Shown one piece after another: positions 60,584 through 64,000 of a stretch of 64,000 nucleotides of DNA. The first letter of the stretch is position 1, and each line of letters starts with the position of its first letter. Source of the DNA: Arcicella sp034519515 (GTDB lineage: Bacteria > Bacteroidota > Bacteroidia > Cytophagales > Spirosomataceae); contig JAXHOK010000059.1 in NCBI GenBank assembly GCA_034519515.1, positions 1-64,000 of the forward strand, written 5' to 3'. The position numbers were made by a program, and so were the translations under genes. The notes below the pieces were generated by a model. The model saw only the letters and a list, made by a program, of their open reading frames with translations. It searched no databases and was not told the DNA's origin.

Positions 60584-61729
60584 ATGAAAAAACACCTTTT
60601 TTTAAGTATCGCACTGATAATCATAACATTAAGCAATATCAATGCACAAAAAACACCGAAGAGTTGTATTCCTAAAAAGACCGAACTGTTAAAATCACTC
60701 ACCGCAGCCAATGATTATTTTATGAACGAATGGCCTGATGTAAGCAAGCCTATTTGGGCATCTGACCGCACTCGCCCAAGCAATATCTGGACCCGTGGTG
60801 TTTATTATGAAGGACTCATGGCTTTGTATAAAGTTGATAAACAAAAACGTTACTACGACTATGCGGTCTCGTGGGGAGAAGCCCACAAATGGGGACTAAG
60901 AAATGGTATAAAAACCCGCAATGGCGACGACCAATGTTGCGGTCAAACCTACATGGATTTATATTTGATTGACCCAAAACCTGAGCGAATCAAAGACATA
61001 AAGGCCTGCATGGATAACATGGTAAACAGCGAAAAAAAGGACGATTGGACTTGGATAGATGCCTTGCAAATGGCAATGCCGGTTTTTGCTCAACTCGGTG
61101 TAATTTATAAAGATGACCGCTACTACGAAAAAATGTACGAAATGTATATGCACACCAAAAACGTAGAAGGCGATAAAGGCATGTATAATCCAACCGAAAA
61201 ATTATGGTACAGAGATAAAGATTTCGACCCACCTTATACAACCCCAGCGGGCAAAAGCTGCTATTGGTCTCGTGGCGATGGTTGGGTAGTAGCTGCTTTG
61301 GTCCGAGTATTGGACATTATGCCCAAAAATGCACCACACCGTGCCGAATACGAAAAAACTTATTTAGAAATGATGCAAGTATTACCCGATTATCAACGAA
61401 CAGATGGTTTTTGGAACGTAAGCATCACCGACGAAACTGATTTCGGCGGAAAAGAACTCACAGGAACTGCACTTTTTACCTACGGAATGGCTTGGGGCGT
61501 AAACAATGGTTTATTGAAAAAGAAAAAATATAAGCCAATCATAGCCAAAGCCATGAATGCAATGATGAAAGACTGCGTGCATCCAAACGGATTTTTGGGA
61601 TACGTACAAGGCACAGGCAAAGAGCCAAAAGACGGTCAGCCACTCAGCTATGACAAAGTACCAAATTTTACCGATTTTGGAGTAGGCTGTTATTTATTGG
61701 CTGGTGCTGAGGTTTATAAAATGAAATGA
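60584..61729 (+). CDS. Unsaturated rhamnogalacturonyl hydrolase, family GH105
   Basis: 381 residues with a signal peptide (to about 22, NINAQ). The (alpha/alpha)6 barrel has WASDRTRPSNIWTRGVYYEGL, NGDDQCCGQTYMDLY (catalytic Asp near 115-116), WTWIDALQMAMPVF, and CYWSRGDGWVVAAL, with C-terminal TGTALFTYGMAWGVN. Matches YesR/YteR-type enzymes, which use the Asp to hydrate and open the unsaturated galacturonic acid left by PL11 or PL26 lyases. It would act in the periplasm. Located 17 bases before the GH106 gene. Confidence 0.95.
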   Translation: MKKHLFLSIALIIITLSNINAQKTPKSCIPKKTELLKSLTAANDYFMNEWPDVSKPIWASDRTRPSNIWTRGVYYEGLMALYKVDKQKRYYDYAVSWGEAHKWGLRNGIKTRNGDDQCCGQTYMDLYLIDPKPERIKDIKACMDNMVNSEKKDDWTWIDALQMAMPVFAQLGVIYKDDRYYEKMYEMYMHTKNVEGDKGMYNPTEKLWYRDKDFDPPYTTPAGKSCYWSRGDGWVVAALVRVLDIMPKNAPHRAEYEKTYLEMMQVLPDYQRTDGFWNVSITDETDFGGKELTGTALFTYGMAWGVNNGLLKKKKYKPIIAKAMNAMMKDCVHPNGFLGYVQGTGKEPKDGQPLSYDKVPNFTDFGVGCYLLAGAEVYKMK

Positions 61730-61746
61730 TATAGATGATAAATTAT

Positions 61747-64000
61747 ATGAAATGTTTTTTAGAGATACGCCGTGTCGAGTTTGTAACTCGACACAAACTA
61801 TCAAGTAAAGTTTATAAACTTTACACAACTCGCTGGTCAAAGTTGCAAACTTTGACCAGCATCCTTTTTCTTGTTTCTACCATTGCCGCTGCCCAACCAA
61901 AATGGAAACCTATCACACAACAATCAAAACCGTGGTCAAGGTGGTGGTGGGAAGGCAATGCCGTAAACCGTAAAGACCTCACCTACAACATGGAAGCCTA
62001 CAAAAAAGTAGGTTTAGGAGGCTTAGAAATTACGCCCATTTATGGCGTAAAAGGCTATGAATCGCAGTTTATTGATTTTCTTTCGCCCAAATGGGTCGAT
62101 ATGTTTAAGCATACCCTCAAAGAAGGTACTCGCCTCGGAATGGGCATCGACTTAGCAAATGCTTCGGGTTGGCCTTTTGGTGGTAGTTGGGTTACGCCCG
62201 AAGATGCCTGTAAAGCAGTTTTTCATAAAACTTATACGCTCAAAGAAGGGGAAAATTTGAATGAAAATATTGTTTTTATACAAACGCCTTTATTGCGTTA
62301 TGTTTTGCCTAAAAAGACCACAATCAGCGAACTGAAATACCCAATTTCGGCAAACAAAGACTTACAAGAACTCGCCATTGACCAAGTACGTTTCGAGCAA
62401 AACTTGCCTTTACAAACATTAATGGCATATTCAGATAAGGGAGAAGTCATTCACTTAACCGAAAAAGTAAACAAAGACGGAAAACTAAACTGGCAAGCTC
62501 CCGCAGGAAACTGGACACTTTATGCAGTTTTTCAAGGTTTTCACGGCAAAATGGTTGAGCGTGCAGGCCCAGGCGGCGAAGGCGATGTAATTGACCATTT
62601 TTCGGCAAAAGCTATAAAAAATTACCTTTCAGCTTTCGACAAAGCATTTTCAAAAAGTGATGTTTCAAGCATGAGAGCATTTTTCAATGACTCTTACGAA
62701 GTTGATGATGCCCGTGGGCAATCTGACTGGACAGAGGCATTGTTCGATGAGTTTAAGGCTCGTCGTGGTTATGATTTACGCAATCATTTACCCAATCTTT
62801 TTAGCAAAGAAAATACCGACCTCAACCACCGAGTTTTGTTTGATTATAGAACAACAATCGGTGATTTGATTCTCGAAAAATATACTTCTGAATGGGCAAA
62901 ATGGGCTCACGCAAGAGGTAAAGTTGTAAGAAATCAAGCCCACGGTTCGCCAGCCAATACACTTGATTTATACTCGGTTGTTGATATTCCTGAAATCGAA
63001 GGAACGGATTTGCTGAGAATAAAATTTGCATCATCTGCCTCCAATGTGATGGGTAAAAAACTCACTTCGTCGGAGTCGGCTACTTGGGAAAACGAGCATT
63101 TTCTATCAAATTTGGGCGATGTGAAGCGTGCCTTAGACCTTTTTATGGTCGGTGGTGTGAATCATATTTTCTATCATGGCACCAATTATTCGCCAAAAGA
63201 AGCGGCTTTCCCAGGTTGGTTGTTTTATGCAGCGGTGCATTTCACACCTCATAATCCTTTTTGGAAAGATTTCGGCAAATTGAATAATTACGTAACTCGC
63301 TGCCAAACTTTCTTGCAAGATAGCAAAGGCAATAACGATGTGCTGTTTTATTTTCCAATTACTGACCGCCTGACCGAGCCTTCGCCAAAAGGTTTGCTCG
63401 AACATTTCGATGGCGTAACACCCGAATTTAACGGCACAGATTTCAAAGAATTAGGTCAAAAACTCCTTGACCGTGGTTATGGTTTTGATTTTATTTCGGA
63501 CAAACAAATCGGAAATTTAAGCACAAAAAATAAACTAATCTTGACGGGCGGAATCAGCTACAAAACCATCTTATTGGCTGAAAGTGAGCAAATTCCACTC
63601 GAAACGCTCGAAAAATTGATTACTTTGGCAAAACAAGGAGCAAATATCATTTTCCATAAAAAACTCCCTACCGATGTGCCAGGTTTAGGAAATTTAGATA
63701 CTCGACGAGCAAAGTTTAAGGCAATTTTGGGTGAGTTAAATTTTGTACAAAAAAACTCGCTGGGAGGGGGCAGGAGTGAGGTTGGTTTCAGTCAAGCAAA
63801 AATCGGACAAGGTTCATTTTTTGTTGGCGAAAGTTTAGACGAAATGATGAATGTTGCCAAAATTTACCGAGAAACAATGATTGATAATGGCTTGCAATTT
63901 GTTAGAAAATCGCACGCAAAAGGCAATTATTACTTCGTGAATAACAAAACAACAAAAGCCTTTGATGGTTGGGTAAAACTATCGGTTTCAGCAAAATCAG
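61747..64000 (+). CDS. GH106-type alpha-L-rhamnosidase, 3'-partial
   Basis: The frame is open from ATG 61,747 to the window end (751 codons, no stop). The enzyme proper begins near 61,900: QPKWKPITQQSKPWSRWWWEGN, GGLEITPIYGVKGY, GMGIDLANASGWPFGGSWV and GDVKRALDLFMVGGVNHIFYH match large family 106 (PF17132) hydrolases, which release rhamnose from rhamnogalacturonan fragments. Residues 1-34 look unlike a normal signal peptide: they are basic and come from three hairpin repeats. A hydrophobic stretch (LTSILFLVSTIAAAQ) follows, so the original start may have been displaced by repeat insertion. A TTG further down is an alternative start. The C-terminal part lies beyond the window. Confidence 0.88.
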   Translation, partial: MKCFLEIRRVEFVTRHKLSSKVYKLYTTRWSKLQTLTSILFLVSTIAAAQPKWKPITQQSKPWSRWWWEGNAVNRKDLTYNMEAYKKVGLGGLEITPIYGVKGYESQFIDFLSPKWVDMFKHTLKEGTRLGMGIDLANASGWPFGGSWVTPEDACKAVFHKTYTLKEGENLNENIVFIQTPLLRYVLPKKTTISELKYPISANKDLQELAIDQVRFEQNLPLQTLMAYSDKGEVIHLTEKVNKDGKLNWQAPAGNWTLYAVFQGFHGKMVERAGPGGEGDVIDHFSAKAIKNYLSAFDKAFSKSDVSSMRAFFNDSYEVDDARGQSDWTEALFDEFKARRGYDLRNHLPNLFSKENTDLNHRVLFDYRTTIGDLILEKYTSEWAKWAHARGKVVRNQAHGSPANTLDLYSVVDIPEIEGTDLLRIKFASSASNVMGKKLTSSESATWENEHFLSNLGDVKRALDLFMVGGVNHIFYHGTNYSPKEAAFPGWLFYAAVHFTPHNPFWKDFGKLNNYVTRCQTFLQDSKGNNDVLFYFPITDRLTEPSPKGLLEHFDGVTPEFNGTDFKELGQKLLDRGYGFDFISDKQIGNLSTKNKLILTGGISYKTILLAESEQIPLETLEKLITLAKQGANIIFHKKLPTDVPGLGNLDTRRAKFKAILGELNFVQKNSLGGGRSEVGFSQAKIGQGSFFVGESLDEMMNVAKIYRETMIDNGLQFVRKSHAKGNYYFVNNKTTKAFDGWVKLSVSAKS
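61772..61860. repeat. Three consecutive perfect hairpins inside the GH106 5' region
   Basis: GTGTCGAGTT/AACTCGACAC (61,772-61,781 and 61,785-61,794), the perfect 20-base palindrome at 61,805-61,824 (core AGTTTATAAACT), and GCTGGTCAAAGTT/AACTTTGACCAGC (61,832-61,844 and 61,848-61,860). Stems are 10 bp and 13 bp for the first and third. The reading frame stays open across them. Confidence 0.92.

Noticed and set aside
1..64000. tRNA or rRNA genes
   Set aside because: I saw no convincing cloverleaf or rRNA sequence by eye; a tRNAscan run would be decisive.

Overview
The window joins two unrelated genomes. Bases 1 to about 17,010 are very G+C-rich, with alanine-, arginine- and valine-rich proteins, no visible introns, four genes all on the + strand, and proteins of a eukaryotic protist type. 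These are a giant N-glycosylation-site-rich ectodomain protein with a C-terminal block of membrane segments, a charged 'CTFxP' protein like those of flagellated protists, and a tandem pair of paralogues. Unidirectional intronless genes, with a recurring TAGGC motif just ahead of or between genes, fit a kinetoplastid-like (bodonid) flagellate; this assignment is inference. From about 17,030 to 64,000 the DNA is A+T-rich and clearly Bacteroidota, probably Cytophagales: SusC/SusD pairs, a type IX secretion sorting domain, TAnnTTTG promoter boxes, a long SecA, CotH and GSDH-PKD proteins. The change of composition falls inside the second paralogue. I read it as a chimeric contig (protist plus food, symbiont or contaminating bacterium), not proven transfer.

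Layout of the protist part: 1-12,854 giant membrane protein (5' end outside the window; frame broken many times), 12,998-14,817 CTFxP protein, 14,961-16,016 and 16,353 to about 17,010 the paralogue pair, the second cut by the junction. Frame breaks, some in C homopolymers, look like uncorrected indels. Similar single-base breaks occur in the bacterial part (SusD at 56.9-57.2 kb, transposase at 51.0-51.5 kb).

Layout of the bacterial part: 17.2-18.4 kb DEAD-box helicase; 18.4-18.9 kb repeat-rich spacer; 18.9-22.6 kb PL26-type exo-rhamnogalacturonan lyase and a DUF6250-like secreted protein; 22.8-23.05 kb inverted-repeat element; 23.1-28.7 kb operon CotH, sugar dehydrogenase, SDR; 29.2-32.6 kb secA; 32.8-35.3 kb two Na+/H+ antiporters; 35.6-37.1 kb SulP transporter; 37.3-40.5 kb deoxy-amino-sugar and glycosyltransferase operon; 40.5-42.1 kb inverted-repeat element and a polytopic membrane protein; 42.2-45.1 kb Uma2 nuclease, ffh, Rpn nuclease; 45.2-50.5 kb SusC/SusD/lipoprotein locus; 50.8-51.8 kb broken IS4-family transposase; 52.2-64.0 kb a polysaccharide utilisation locus for the rhamnogalacturonan-I pectin backbone.

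The last locus is the most coherent functional unit. An SGNH esterase removes acetyl groups. A PL11 lyase with a type IX secretion signal cuts the backbone. SusC/SusD bind and import oligosaccharides. GH105 removes the unsaturated galacturonyl end and a GH106-type rhamnosidase removes rhamnose. The PL26-type lyase at 19-21.7 kb would act on the same polymer from about 30 kb away. Short intergenic inverted repeats are abundant, and three consecutive perfect hairpins lie inside the 5' end of the GH106 gene.
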